Positions 18,325 through 26,663 of a stretch of 64,000 nucleotides of DNA are shown here, in pieces. Location of the stretch: contig NZ_KB910518.1 in NCBI RefSeq assembly GCF_000374185.1, forward strand, positions 2,179,687 through 2,243,686, in the 5' to 3' direction. Position 1 is the first letter of the stretch, and every line of letters starts with the position of its first letter. The stretch comes from Paenibacillus sp. HW567 (GTDB lineage Bacteria; Bacillota; Bacilli; Paenibacillales; Paenibacillaceae). The notes below the pieces were generated by a model that saw only the letters and a program-made list of their open reading frames with translations, had not been told where the DNA came from and made no database searches. The position numbers were made by a program, and so were the translations under genes.

Positions 18325-19389
18325 TTGTCAGATCGTCGTGCTGCGCTTGATATGGCGCTTCGTCAAATAGAAAAACAATTTGGTAAAGGTTCCATCATGA
18401 AATTGGGAGAATCCAATCACATGAAAGTGGAGGTCGTACCTAGCGGATCTTTGGCACTTGATATCGCACTGGGTATTGGCGGACTTCCTAAAGGACGTAT
18501 TATTGAAGTATATGGGCCGGAGTCTTCCGGTAAGACGACCGTTGCCCTGCATGCTATTGCAGAGGTACAGAAGGTAGGCGGACAAGCTGCCTTTATTGAT
18601 GCCGAACACGCGCTCGACCCTAAATACGCAAATGCGCTCGGCGTAAACATTGATGAACTGCTGTTGTCCCAGCCGGACACCGGTGAACAAGCACTGGAAA
18701 TTGCCGAAGCGCTGGTCCGCAGTGGCGCGGTGGATATCATTGTTGTTGACTCAGTGGCAGCATTGGTACCGAAAGCGGAAATTGAAGGCGACATGGGGGA
18801 TTCCCACGTAGGTTTGCAGGCACGGTTGATGTCCCAGGCTTTGCGGAAGCTGTCGGGGGCGATCAACAAATCCAACACCATTGCCATCTTCATCAACCAG
18901 CTCCGCGAGAAAATCGGCGTTATGTTCGGTAACCCCGAAACCACGCCTGGCGGCCGGGCCTTGAAGTTCTACTCTTCCGTTCGTTTGGATGTGCGGCGGG
19001 TTGAGAGCATCAAGATGGGCAATGATGTTGTGGGTAACCGTACGAAGATCAAGGTTGTGAAGAACAAGGTAGCCCCTCCGTTCAAGCAAGCGGATGTTGA
19101 TATTATGTATGGTGAAGGCATTTCCCGTGAAGGAAGCCTTGTGGACATCGGTACGGATATGGACATCGTTAATAAGAGCGGTGCTTGGTATTCCTTCGAA
19201 GGTGAACGTCTTGGTCAAGGCCGCGAGAACTCCAAGCAGTTCCTCAAGGAACATCAGGATATTGCCCTGCTGATTGAGAACAAGATTCGTGAAGCGAGCA
19301 ATTTGACAACGCTGGTGGCTGTACCGACTGAGGCTGAAGCAGCGGCAGAGCAAGAGGAAGAAGAAAATCTGCTGCTTGAAATCGAATAA
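18325..19389 (+). CDS. recA: Recombinase RecA
   Basis: The strand-exchange ATPase and LexA co-protease. The 354 residues include Walker [10 protein letters not shown] near residue 65, Walker [11 protein letters not shown], the L1/L2 DNA-binding loops (ending in [10 protein letters not shown]) and an acidic C-terminal tail. The start is TTG ([20 protein letters not shown]) with GAAGGAAG about ten bases upstream. It has its own LexA-controlled promoter and a terminator, so it is a single-gene unit followed by recX. Confidence 0.98.
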   Translation: MSDRRAALDMALRQIEKQFGKGSIMKLGESNHMKVEVVPSGSLALDIALGIGGLPKGRIIEVYGPESSGKTTVALHAIAEVQKVGGQAAFIDAEHALDPKYANALGVNIDELLLSQPDTGEQALEIAEALVRSGAVDIIVVDSVAALVPKAEIEGDMGDSHVGLQARLMSQALRKLSGAINKSNTIAIFINQLREKIGVMFGNPETTPGGRALKFYSSVRLDVRRVESIKMGNDVVGNRTKIKVVKNKVAPPFKQADVDIMYGEGISREGSLVDIGTDMDIVNKSGAWYSFEGERLGQGRENSKQFLKEHQDIALLIENKIREASNLTTLVAVPTEAEAAAEQEEEENLLLEIE

Positions 19390-19418
19390 TTTGATATTTG
19401 ATTTTTAATTTTAGAAGG

Positions 19419-19451
19419 CGCCCTGTGAATGAATGTAGCAGGGCGTTTTTT
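19419..19451 (+). terminator. Terminator after recA
   Basis: CGCCCTG (19419-19425) pairs perfectly with CAGGGCG (19439-19445), followed by six T. It may let part of the transcription pass into recX. Confidence 0.9.
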
Positions 19452-19505
19452 CATAAAGAAAATCACTTTACGGAAATTTAAGCATCAATGAGGTGAAAGA
19501 CAGCA

Positions 19506-20240
19506 ATGGTAATACAACTGAACCCTGAGCCTGAAGAGCAGGATGATCAAGTGCTGGCCGACTTCCCGTCAGACCAGTTGCTTGAGATTACAAGAGTGGA
19601 GCGTCAGAAGAAGTCTGACCACCGCTATATCATTCATTTTGGTGCGTACAGCATGGCTGTTCATGAAGATGTCATGATTAAATACCGGATGATTACCGGA
19701 AGCTCCTTTATGAAATCCGATTTGGAGGAAATTGTTGTAGCCGACGAACGCCAGCGGGCATATGTGGAGGGACTGCGTTATCTGGAGCGCAAGCCGCGCA
19801 CGGCCCAGGAGATGGCACGCCGTTTACGGGAGAAGGAAATAGGAGAGACTATTATTGCCGAGGTGCTTCAGCGGCTGCAGCAGGAACGGTTTCTCGATGA
19901 TCCCTTATATGCGAAGCAGTGGGCGGAACAGCGGATAACCAACCAGCGCAAGGGAAAGCTGTGGATACGCCAGGAGCTGCGTGAAAAAGGAATCGACAAG
20001 ACGCTGATTTCCGAGGCGCTGGAGAATATTACCTCCGAGCAGGAGCTGGAGAGCGCTCTGCAGACAGGGCGGAAGAAATGGAGCCTGATTCGTGGGGATG
20101 TCAATGACAAGCGGAGAAAGACAGGAGCCTTCCTCATGCGGCGGGGATTTTCCGGAGATATGGTACGGCAGGTGCTAAATATTTTGCGTGAGGAAGAGGA
20201 TTCTGAAGGGGAAGAGGAAGAGATTTACTTCCTTGACTGA
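19506..20240 (+). CDS. recX: Recombination regulator RecX
   Basis: A modulator of RecA filaments. The 244 residues show the three-helix RecX repeats from about residue 70 (ALRYLERKPRTAQEMARRLREK, then EVLQRLQQERFLDDPLYAKQWAEQR and the third copy RRGFSGDMVRQVL). A longer N-terminal region of about 75 residues precedes them, as in other Bacillales. The C-terminus is strongly acidic. ATG with GAGGTG ten bases upstream. It lies directly downstream of recA, the common arrangement, with a terminator between the two. Confidence 0.9.
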   Translation: MVIQLNPEPEEQDDQVLADFPSDQLLEITRVERQKKSDHRYIIHFGAYSMAVHEDVMIKYRMITGSSFMKSDLEEIVVADERQRAYVEGLRYLERKPRTAQEMARRLREKEIGETIIAEVLQRLQQERFLDDPLYAKQWAEQRITNQRKGKLWIRQELREKGIDKTLISEALENITSEQELESALQTGRKKWSLIRGDVNDKRRKTGAFLMRRGFSGDMVRQVLNILREEEDSEGEEEEIYFLD

Positions 20241-20272
20241 TTCTCTTGACTTTAATGCGCATATCGACTCTC

Positions 20273-20302
20273 TTGACAATGTCTTTTTATAAATAATAAA
20301 AT
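20273..20302 (+). promoter_or_regulatory. Probable sigma-A promoter of rny
   Basis: A consensus TTGACA (20273-20278) lies 18 bases from TAAAAT (20297-20302) in AT-rich DNA. The resulting leader of about 240 nt reaches the rny start at 20551. Confidence 0.55.
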
Positions 20303-20309
20303 ATAACAT

Positions 20310-20550
20310 GAATCTGCATAAGAATAAGAATCCTTTTTCCTTCCCAAAAAGCAGAATCTTACCCATGCGGTTCGCGTACAACTCATATGAAATGTAATCG
20401 CCGTATAAGGCGGGCAATGTGCATGTGCAGCATGTGCAGTATGGCAATCGGTGTATTACCGGTTTTTTGTATGGTGATGAACGGATTAGTTTAACAACTG
20501 CACAAATTCCCAAGGATAGTCCTTGGAGGAACCAACGAGGAGGTGAACAG
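20310..20550 (+). promoter_or_regulatory. Leader of rny with internal terminator and hairpin
   Basis: Within this non-coding leader lie a tandem 9-bp repeat GCATGTGCA (20421-20429 and 20430-20438), a terminator-like hairpin (20446-20468), and a perfect hairpin CCAAGGA/TCCTTGG (20510-20526) just before the GAGGAGGTG ribosome site. The arrangement suggests attenuation or self-control of RNase Y, but no known leader family is recognised. Confidence 0.4.
20446..20468 (+). terminator. Terminator-like hairpin inside the rny leader
   Basis: AATCGGT (20446-20452) pairs with ACCGGTT (20458-20464) around a GTATT loop, with an uninterrupted T-run to 20468. It is 83 bases before the rny start, so it may end many transcripts early. 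Confidence 0.55.
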
Positions 20551-22092
20551 ATGCATACTGCGATCTGGGTCATAATCGTTCTCGTTGTAGCTGCATTATT
20601 CTTTGGATTCGGTTATTTTATTCGTAAATCCCTTGCAGAAGCTAAAATTTCCAGCGCTGAGAAGGAAGCCGTAGTCATCGTGGAGAACGCGAAGAAAGAG
20701 GCGGAAGCGCTGAAGAAGGAGACGGTACTTGAGGCTAAGGATGAAGTCCATAGAATCCGTACCGAAGCCGAGAAAGAAACTCGTGAACGTCGGAATGAAA
20801 TCCAACGGCAAGAGAGACGTTTGCTGCAAAAGGAAGAGTCTTTGGATAAAAAAATGGAATCGCTTGAACGAAAAGAAGAACAAGTAGCTAACAAAGAGAA
20901 ACGAATTGACGAAACACAACAGCAAATTGATGTTATTTACAAGAACCAAGTTACTGAACTGGAGCGTATCTCCAATTTGAGCATTGATGATGCCAGAAGT
21001 ATCATCCTCAGCAATGTAGAGCAGGAAGTTCGCCATGAAACCGCTCAGATGATCAAGGAAATTGAACAGCAGGCCAAAGAGGAAGCGGACAAGAAGGCCC
21101 GTGAAATCATTACGCTGGCTATTCAGCGCTGTGCGGCTGATCATGTTGCAGAAACAACTGTATCCGTGGTCACTCTGCCTAATGAAGAGATGAAGGGCCG
21201 GATTATCGGCCGTGAAGGCCGCAATATTCGTGCGCTGGAAACTCTTACTGGTATTGATCTCATTATTGATGATACGCCGGAAGCCGTTATTCTGTCAGGC
21301 TTTGATCCGATTCGCCGGGAAGTGGCCCGTACGGCACTTGAGAAGCTTGTTGCCGATGGGCGTATCCATCCGGCTCGCATCGAAGAAATGGTTGAGAAAT
21401 CCCGCAAGGAAGTGGATGAGCGGATTCGCGAGTACGGGGAACAGGCTACCTTTGAGGTTGGCGTTCACGGCTTGCATCCGGATCTGATCAAGATTCTGGG
21501 CCGTCTGAAATTCCGCACGAGCTACGGTCAAAACGTACTCAAGCACTCCATGGAGGTTGCTTATTTGACTGGACTTATGGCCGGTGAGCTTGGGGAAGAC
21601 ATCGTGCTTGCAAAACGTGCCGGACTGCTGCATGATATCGGCAAGGCGCTGGATCATGAAGTGGAAGGTTCGCACGTAGAAATCGGCGTCGAACTGGCGA
21701 AGAAGTACAAGGAGCATCCAGTGGTTATCAACAGTATCGCGTCCCATCATGGAGACTGCGAAGCTACCTCGGTTATCGCAATGCTGGTTGGAGCAGCCGA
21801 TGCTTTGTCGGCCGCACGCCCGGGCGCTCGCCGCGAAACTCTGGAAACGTACATCAAGCGTTTGGAGAAGCTCGAGGAGATTTCCGAATCCTTCGAAGGC
21901 GTAGAGAAATCTTATGCGATTCAAGCGGGCCGCGAGGTTCGTGTAATGGTGCAGCCTGAGAAGATTGATGATGCTGAGGCATTCCGTCTGGCCCGCGACA
22001 TTACGAAGATGATCGAGAGTGAGCTGGATTATCCGGGTCATATCAAGGTCACTGTAATCCGCGAGACACGGGCAGTTGAATATGCTAAATAA
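20551..22092 (+). CDS. rny: Ribonuclease Y
   Basis: The main membrane-bound endonuclease that starts mRNA decay in Bacillota. The 513 residues comprise an N-terminal membrane helix (residues 4-22, [18 protein letters not shown]), a long charged coiled coil (about 25-200), a KH RNA-binding domain ([15 protein letters not shown], near 215) and an HD nuclease domain ([10 protein letters not shown] near 365). The ATG at 20551 follows GAGGAGGTG; longer frames upstream lie in the leader. The terminator at 22104-22126 separates it from ymdB. Confidence 0.97.
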   Translation: MHTAIWVIIVLVVAALFFGFGYFIRKSLAEAKISSAEKEAVVIVENAKKEAEALKKETVLEAKDEVHRIRTEAEKETRERRNEIQRQERRLLQKEESLDKKMESLERKEEQVANKEKRIDETQQQIDVIYKNQVTELERISNLSIDDARSIILSNVEQEVRHETAQMIKEIEQQAKEEADKKAREIITLAIQRCAADHVAETTVSVVTLPNEEMKGRIIGREGRNIRALETLTGIDLIIDDTPEAVILSGFDPIRREVARTALEKLVADGRIHPARIEEMVEKSRKEVDERIREYGEQATFEVGVHGLHPDLIKILGRLKFRTSYGQNVLKHSMEVAYLTGLMAGELGEDIVLAKRAGLLHDIGKALDHEVEGSHVEIGVELAKKYKEHPVVINSIASHHGDCEATSVIAMLVGAADALSAARPGARRETLETYIKRLEKLEEISESFEGVEKSYAIQAGREVRVMVQPEKIDDAEAFRLARDITKMIESELDYPGHIKVTVIRETRAVEYAK

Positions 22093-22103
22093 CTAAGGAA
22101 ATC

Positions 22104-22126
22104 GGCCCCTCTGCGGGGCCTTTTTT
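22104..22126 (+). terminator. Terminator between rny and ymdB
   Basis: GGCCCC (22104-22109) pairs with GGGGCC (22115-22120), followed by six T. It is only 19 bases before the probable ymdB start, so ymdB expression would depend on read-through. Confidence 0.85.
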
Positions 22127-22145
22127 CTTTCAGGAGGAGAATATC

Positions 22146-22940
22146 ATTAAAGTACTATTTATTGGTGACATTTGTGGGAATACAGGCAGAAAAGCGCTGC
22201 GGGAGATGCTGCCTTCTCTGAAAAATAAATATCAGCCGCATATTATTATCGCCAATGGGGAGAACGCTGCTGCCGGCAGAGGGATTACCTCGGCCATTGC
22301 CAATGAATTTTTCAATTGGGGTGTTCATGGCATTACAATGGGCAACCATACCTGGGACAACAAGGATATTTTTGAGTTCATCGACGACGAGCCACGGCTC
22401 ATTCGTCCGGCCAATTTTCCTCCGGGAACGCCAGGCCGCGGGTATACGGTGATCAAGGCGAACGGCAAGCAACTGGCGATTGTCAACTTGCAGGGCCGCA
22501 CTTTTTTGCCGGCAATTGATGATCCTTTCCGTATTGGTGAAGAGATTGCCCAAGAGCTGAAGCAGACACATAAGTGTATTCTTGTGGATTTTCATGCAGA
22601 GGCAACCTCCGAGAAGATTGCCATGGGTTACTTTATGGATGGGTTAGCTTCGATCGTAGTAGGAACGCACACCCATGTGCAGAGCAATGATGAGGTTATT
22701 CTGCCGGGAGGAACCGCATATTTGACGGATGCCGGGATGGTTGGTTCAAGAGAAGGAATTTTGGGTATGGAAAAGGATGCAGTGATCTACAAATTTACCA
22801 CTCAGCTTCCGGCAAGATTTGTGGTGGATGAAGGCAAATGGCAGTTGAACGGTTTGTTCGTCGAGCTTGATGAAGCTACAGGTAAAGCAACACGTATGGA
22901 GAAGGTTCGGCTGCGCGAAGATGAATGGGTGATGGATTAG
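22146..22940 (+). CDS. ymdB: Metallophosphoesterase YmdB, apparent ATT start
   Basis: A calcineurin-like phosphodiesterase (TIGR00282 family) that hydrolyses 2',3'-cyclic nucleotides and affects biofilm and sporulation choice in B. subtilis. Reading from ATT at 22146 gives 264 residues, the length of the B. subtilis protein, with metal ligands at D8, E39, N40, N67, H68, H150, H175 and H177, the same numbering as there. The perfect AGGAGGA (22132-22138) lies seven bases before the ATT. The first ordinary start codon, ATG at 22206, would remove D8 and the whole first strand. No ATG, GTG or TTG occurs in frame between the upstream stop at 22086 and 22206. Confidence 0.88.
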   Translation: MKVLFIGDICGNTGRKALREMLPSLKNKYQPHIIIANGENAAAGRGITSAIANEFFNWGVHGITMGNHTWDNKDIFEFIDDEPRLIRPANFPPGTPGRGYTVIKANGKQLAIVNLQGRTFLPAIDDPFRIGEEIAQELKQTHKCILVDFHAEATSEKIAMGYFMDGLASIVVGTHTHVQSNDEVILPGGTAYLTDAGMVGSREGILGMEKDAVIYKFTTQLPARFVVDEGKWQLNGLFVELDEATGKATRMEKVRLREDEWVMD

Positions 22941-23058
22941 GTTAGAGGGAGTATACAGGATTTTTTGAGGAAATCGTTAGTTTTGGGTAAAGTGTGATTT
23001 TTTTTATATCGAAAAAGAGTATCTTTTGCACAAATTTCTCTGGAATGGTCCGCAAAAA

Positions 23059-23085
23059 GAAGGAATTATTTCTTCGCTCGCGAAT
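23059..23085 (+). promoter_or_regulatory. Sigma-H-like promoter of spoVS
   Basis: GAAGGAATT (23059-23067) matches the sigma-H -35 pattern RnAGGAWWW fully, and CGCGAAT (23079-23085) matches RnnGAAT except at the first base, with 11 bases between. spoVS is a sigma-H gene in B. subtilis. Confidence 0.65.
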
Positions 23086-23138
23086 AACATCTACAGTAGT
23101 AGAAGAACACCATCATTTTCCCAGGGGAGGTACTTACT

Positions 23139-23399
23139 ATGGATGTATTAAAAGTATCAGCTAAATCCAATCCTAATTCCGTTGCCGGCGCACTAGCGGG
23201 TGTTCTTCGTGAACGTGGATCGGCCGAGCTGCAAGCTATTGGAGCCGGAGCATTGAACCAAGCAGTAAAAGCCGTTGCCATCGCCCGGGGATTTGTTGCA
23301 CCTAGCGGTGTCGATTTGATCTGCATCCCAGCTTTTACAGACATAGTGATTGATGGGGAGGATCGGACCGCAATTAAGCTTATTGTAGAGCCTAGATGA
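23139..23399 (+). CDS. spoVS: Stage V sporulation protein S
   Basis: An 86-residue Alba-like protein (MDVLKVSAKSNPNSVAGALAG) needed for late sporulation and spore coat assembly in B. subtilis, and very strongly conserved. The GGGGAGG ribosome site precedes the ATG. It is a single-gene unit between a sigma-H-like promoter and a perfect terminator. The order rny-ymdB-spoVS is the same as in B. subtilis. Confidence 0.97.
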   Translation: MDVLKVSAKSNPNSVAGALAGVLRERGSAELQAIGAGALNQAVKAVAIARGFVAPSGVDLICIPAFTDIVIDGEDRTAIKLIVEPR

Positions 23400-23420
23400 C
23401 AGATAACCTTTCAGGATGAG

Positions 23421-23448
23421 CCTGTTTACTTCGGTAAACAGGTTTTTT
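23421..23448 (+). terminator. Terminator after spoVS
   Basis: CCTGTTTAC (23421-23429) pairs perfectly with GTAAACAGG (23434-23442), followed by six T. Confidence 0.92.
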
Positions 23449-23503
23449 GCTTGGTTTCAAGTCAAACGAAAGCGGGGCTGATCAGGGAATGGGGACTGGG
23501 AAA

Positions 23504-24463
23504 ATGCGGGTGGCGGATTTTCATTGTGATGTGCTGAGCAAGCTGCAGTCTGCTCCGAATATTGATTTCCGGAAAGATGCCCGTCTGGACGTAACTTCAG
23601 AGCGTCTAATGGCGGGAGGTGTCGAACTGCAGGTTTTTGCGATCTACCTGTCGGCTGCACAGGGAAAACTTAGCTTTGAGCGGATTCTGGGACAGATTGA
23701 AGCTTACAGGCACAATGTGGTGGGCACAGGAGGCCTGCAGTGTCTGCGCTGGAAGGAAGAAGCGGCAGGGATGGCCGTTACACCCTCTGCTTGGGGAATG
23801 CTCTCTCTGGAAGGTGTGGACGGTCTGGAGGGGAATCTGTTCTACGCGGAATTAATCTTCGAGCTGGGAGTGCGGTTCCTTGGATTAACCTGGAATTATG
23901 CCAATTGGGCAGCGGATGGAGTGCTGGAGCAGCGGAACGGCGGTTTTACGGAGCAGGGCCGGAAGCTGATCGAGTGGTGCAACGACAGCGGCATGCTGCT
24001 GGATGTGTCCCATCTGGCACCTGCGGGGTTCTGGGAGCTTGCCGAGCGGAGCAGCCGTCCGTTTATTGCCTCTCACTCCAATGCTGCCGCTGTCTGCGGA
24101 CACCCGCGCAACCTGAGCGACGAGCAGATCGGGGCGCTGGTGGCTATGGACGGAAGAATAGGACTGACCTTTGTGCCCTGGTTCGTCACCGCGGGAGGGG
24201 ATGCGAAGGCAGCGGATGTCCTGCGTCATATTGAGCATGTCTGTACTCTCGGCGGTTCCCGGCAGATCATGTTCGGCTCGGATTTTGACGGGATTGAATC
24301 GTGGGTGGAGGGACTGGAGCATCCGGGAAAATATGCCGAATTCGCCGAGCTGCTGCTCCGCCATTACCCGGAAGATGAGGTGAAGGGATGGCTGTACGGC
24401 AATGCGCAGAGCTTTTTGGCAAGCCATCTACCTGCCAAGACAGCTAATATCTATTTAAGTTGA
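23504..24463 (+). CDS. Membrane dipeptidase (peptidase M19, renal dipeptidase family)
   Basis: A zinc-dependent dipeptidase of the M19 amidohydrolase family. From ATG 23504 it has 319 residues and begins MRVADFHCDVLSK; the DxHxD-type motif is seen as DFHCD. Other metal and substrate segments are LSLEGVD (glutamate ligand), DVSHL, FIASHSNAAAV and FGSDFDGIE. An in-frame ATG at 23489 is also possible; a TTG at 23447 lies in the spoVS terminator and is unlikely. No signal peptide is visible, so it probably works in the cytosol on dipeptides, perhaps D-Ala-containing ones; the substrate is not evident. Confidence 0.88.
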   Translation: MRVADFHCDVLSKLQSAPNIDFRKDARLDVTSERLMAGGVELQVFAIYLSAAQGKLSFERILGQIEAYRHNVVGTGGLQCLRWKEEAAGMAVTPSAWGMLSLEGVDGLEGNLFYAELIFELGVRFLGLTWNYANWAADGVLEQRNGGFTEQGRKLIEWCNDSGMLLDVSHLAPAGFWELAERSSRPFIASHSNAAAVCGHPRNLSDEQIGALVAMDGRIGLTFVPWFVTAGGDAKAADVLRHIEHVCTLGGSRQIMFGSDFDGIESWVEGLEHPGKYAEFAELLLRHYPEDEVKGWLYGNAQSFLASHLPAKTANIYLS

Positions 24464-24837
24464 ACTTAAAAAAATAAAATGGCAGAAGTGAGGGAGGGGA
24501 AGTTTGGATACTTACGGAGCGGTAACGTCCGCCTTTGTTCACGGATATCAACTGCAAAAAGCGGTCTTAAATCAAGAAATTTGTGAACAACAGCGGCCGG
24601 AAGTCCAAACATTTCACCCAGCTACGACTAAGCCCCACTTTGAAAATTTAAGGTTCGACTTATTGAATTGCCGGATCAAGTAAGTGGCAATTTCATGACA
24701 ATCCTGTTCCAAAATCACAAAATGTCGAAAAATAGGACCCGCGATGTGACGATGGGCTTTTTATTTTTGAACAAATAGATGTATAATGGTCTGTGGCTTG
24801 TACAGATACTAGAGAAAATTCAAGGAGTGACATTACA
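24464..24837 (+). other. Spacer before pduL
   Basis: This stretch holds a 59-codon reading frame (24504-24683, listed separately) and a TATAAT at 24782-24787 that could be the -10 box of pduL; no good -35 box was found. The remaining sequence shows no other gene or clear hairpin. Confidence 0.4.
24504..24683 (+). CDS. Possible 59-residue small protein
   Basis: A TTG-initiated frame of 59 codons with a good ribosome site (AGGGAGGGG, 24491-24499, about four bases away). The product begins LDTYGAVTSAFVHGY and has no membrane segment or cysteine pair of note. I do not recognise it. The good ribosome site and balanced composition favour a real gene, but length and TTG start make chance possible. 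Confidence 0.35.
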   Translation: MDTYGAVTSAFVHGYQLQKAVLNQEICEQQRPEVQTFHPATTKPHFENLRFDLLNCRIK

Positions 24838-25410
24838 ATGAGCAAGACTGTACCCGTAGGTGTGTCGGCCCGACATATACACCTTACGCAAGAGCATGTG
24901 GAAGCGTTGTTTGGCGCAGGATATCAATTGACTGAGTTCAAACCGCTCTCCCAACCTGGACAATTTGCAGCAAATGAGCAAGTCGCTGTAATCGGCACCA
25001 AAGGAAAATTTGACAAAGTAAGAATTCTTGGACCTGTCCGTGCGGCATCGCAGCTTGAAGTTTCCCGCACAGATGCATTCAGCCTCGGCGTGAAAGCGCC
25101 TGTCCGTGAATCCGGCCACATTGAAGGAACACCAGGAATTACGCTTAAAGGACCTGCCGGCGAAATTGAGCTGGAGACAGGTGTTATCGTGGCAGCCCGC
25201 CACATCCACTTCCATACCTCCGAAGCTAAAGCTTGGGGCATTGCCGACAAGCAAATGCTGAAGGTACGTCTGGGCGGCGAACGCGGCCTGGTGCTGGAAA
25301 ATGTGATTGCCCGCGTATCCGACAATTTCAAACTCGATATGCACATCGACACCGACGAAGCCAATGCTGCGGGTGCTAATAACGGCGATACTGCTGAAAT
25401 CGTGGATTAG
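24838..25410 (+). CDS. pduL: Phosphate propanoyltransferase PduL
   Basis: A PduL-type phosphotransacylase converting acyl-CoA and phosphate to acyl phosphate and CoA; it works on propanoyl-CoA and often acetyl-CoA. The 190 residues hold two beta-barrel halves with the zinc-binding motifs SARHIH (near residue 10) and AARHIHF (near 122). No encapsulation peptide for a microcompartment is seen and no pdu or eut genes lie nearby, so it probably serves as a general phosphotransacetylase. The ATG at 24838 follows AAGGAGTG; an upstream TTG at 24793 is unlikely. A terminator follows. Confidence 0.93.
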   Translation: MSKTVPVGVSARHIHLTQEHVEALFGAGYQLTEFKPLSQPGQFAANEQVAVIGTKGKFDKVRILGPVRAASQLEVSRTDAFSLGVKAPVRESGHIEGTPGITLKGPAGEIELETGVIVAARHIHFHTSEAKAWGIADKQMLKVRLGGERGLVLENVIARVSDNFKLDMHIDTDEANAAGANNGDTAEIVD

Positions 25411-25435
25411 TATTTATACTTATTAGTAATGAAGG

Positions 25436-25462
25436 GGCGGGGGAGCAATCCTCCGTCTTTTT
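25436..25462 (+). terminator. Terminator after pduL
   Basis: GGCGGGGGA (25436-25444) pairs with TCCTCCGTC (25449-25457) with two G-U pairs and a GCAA loop, followed by five T. Confidence 0.75.
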
Positions 25463-25577
25463 GTTGTTCCTCTGGATACCCGGTATCTCCGTCCTAATTG
25501 ATAGTTGTTCTCAGTCCAATATGTTAAAATGAAGGGGCTCTTCCTAATACAAAAATTATGTTGAAGGATACCCTACA

Positions 25578-26537
25578 ATGAATGCTCATCAAAAATATAT
25601 GGACTATTATACACAAGACGGAAAATTAAAAAATGGAATCTCCCAATACCGGCTTAACAAGGAGTACGCGGAAGGGACCATCATTCGCTGTGAGCTGGAG
25701 CAGGGCGTGGAGATGGTTTTTTTCGATTATGAGATGAAGGAGCGGCAATGTTTTGGCGGCTTTGAACAAGGGGGATTAATCGAAATATTTTACTGCCTTA
25801 GCGGAGATATTTCTATGGAGTATGAGGGCACGAAGGCTTGGTTAAAGATGAACATGATCGGAATTTATGACTTTAACAGTTGTCCGCAAAAGGTGATTTT
25901 TGAAAAGGGAACAGTAAAGGGAATCAGCCTGTTATTGAACACAGATTCAGCAGAAAGTGCGGTCAGGAAGCATTTTGTGGACAATCATCTGGATATTTCA
26001 CAAATGCGGGAGAGGATATCGGAGCGGCAGCCGTTATTTCTTGCTTTTGACCATCAGAATTTAAGGTCTGTATTTCTTGACATCGCAGACAATCCGTTTG
26101 GCTACGAGCGAGACTACCTGCTGTTAAAGGCTTTGGAGCTGGTTCTGGTCAGCATCCAAAGCTTAAAGAAGGGACCGCAGCAGCGTAGTGACAGCAAGAA
26201 AAGTATGCGCCAGCGGAATTTATTTGAGAAAGCGGTAAGCTATATGGAATTGCATATGTCCGCACCTCTAACCATACAGGATATCGCCAATGCTATAGGG
26301 TGTTCTGAAAGGCAGTTAAATGAGTGTTTGCACGAATACACCAGCATGACGGCCTACGCTTATCTGAAGACTCTAAGGCTTCAAAGGGCTAAAGACCTGC
26401 TGGAGCAGACCGAAATGCCGGTAATAGACATAGCAGGGCTGGCAGGCTGGCAGAACCCCAGTAAATTCTCCGCTGCCTTCAAACAAAGGTATGGCTTAGC
26501 TCCTAAGGAGCACCGAAAAGCAAAATATTTGTGCTGA
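25578..26537 (+). CDS. AraC family transcriptional regulator
   Basis: A 319-residue regulator. The C-terminal 100 residues hold two AraC helix-turn-helix units (APLTIQDIANAIGCSERQLNECL, then MPVIDIAGLAGWQNPSKFSAAFKQRYG ending PKEHRK). The N-terminal 200 residues form a sensing domain with a possible beta barrel (MEYEGTKAWLKMNMIGIYDF), similar in style to PchR-type siderophore regulators, but the ligand is unknown. It has its own terminator and is followed by an unrecognised gene that it may control. The local base composition is more AT-rich than the housekeeping block. Confidence 0.85.
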   Translation: MNAHQKYMDYYTQDGKLKNGISQYRLNKEYAEGTIIRCELEQGVEMVFFDYEMKERQCFGGFEQGGLIEIFYCLSGDISMEYEGTKAWLKMNMIGIYDFNSCPQKVIFEKGTVKGISLLLNTDSAESAVRKHFVDNHLDISQMRERISERQPLFLAFDHQNLRSVFLDIADNPFGYERDYLLLKALELVLVSIQSLKKGPQQRSDSKKSMRQRNLFEKAVSYMELHMSAPLTIQDIANAIGCSERQLNECLHEYTSMTAYAYLKTLRLQRAKDLLEQTEMPVIDIAGLAGWQNPSKFSAAFKQRYGLAPKEHRKAKYLC

Positions 26538-26603
26538 GTTTGCATTTTTGGATTACTGGGAGAGGAAATGGAGTTGCTGAGAGGAAGGGCAGTTTATAAA
26601 ATG

Positions 26604-26643
26604 AAGCCACAGTTAGATTCACTAGCTGCGGCTTTTTATTTTT
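26604..26643 (+). terminator. Terminator after the AraC gene
   Basis: AAGCC (26604-26608) with CAG pairs with CTG and GGCTT (26629-26634), one A-C mismatch, followed by a T-rich run. It lies just before the next gene's ribosome site. Confidence 0.65.
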
Positions 26644-26663
26644 TCACTAATGGAGGAAGCACC

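Noticed and set aside
23447-23503. TTG start for the dipeptidase at 23447
   Set aside because: The codon lies in the T-run of the spoVS terminator and has no ribosome site; ATG 23504 or 23489 fits better.
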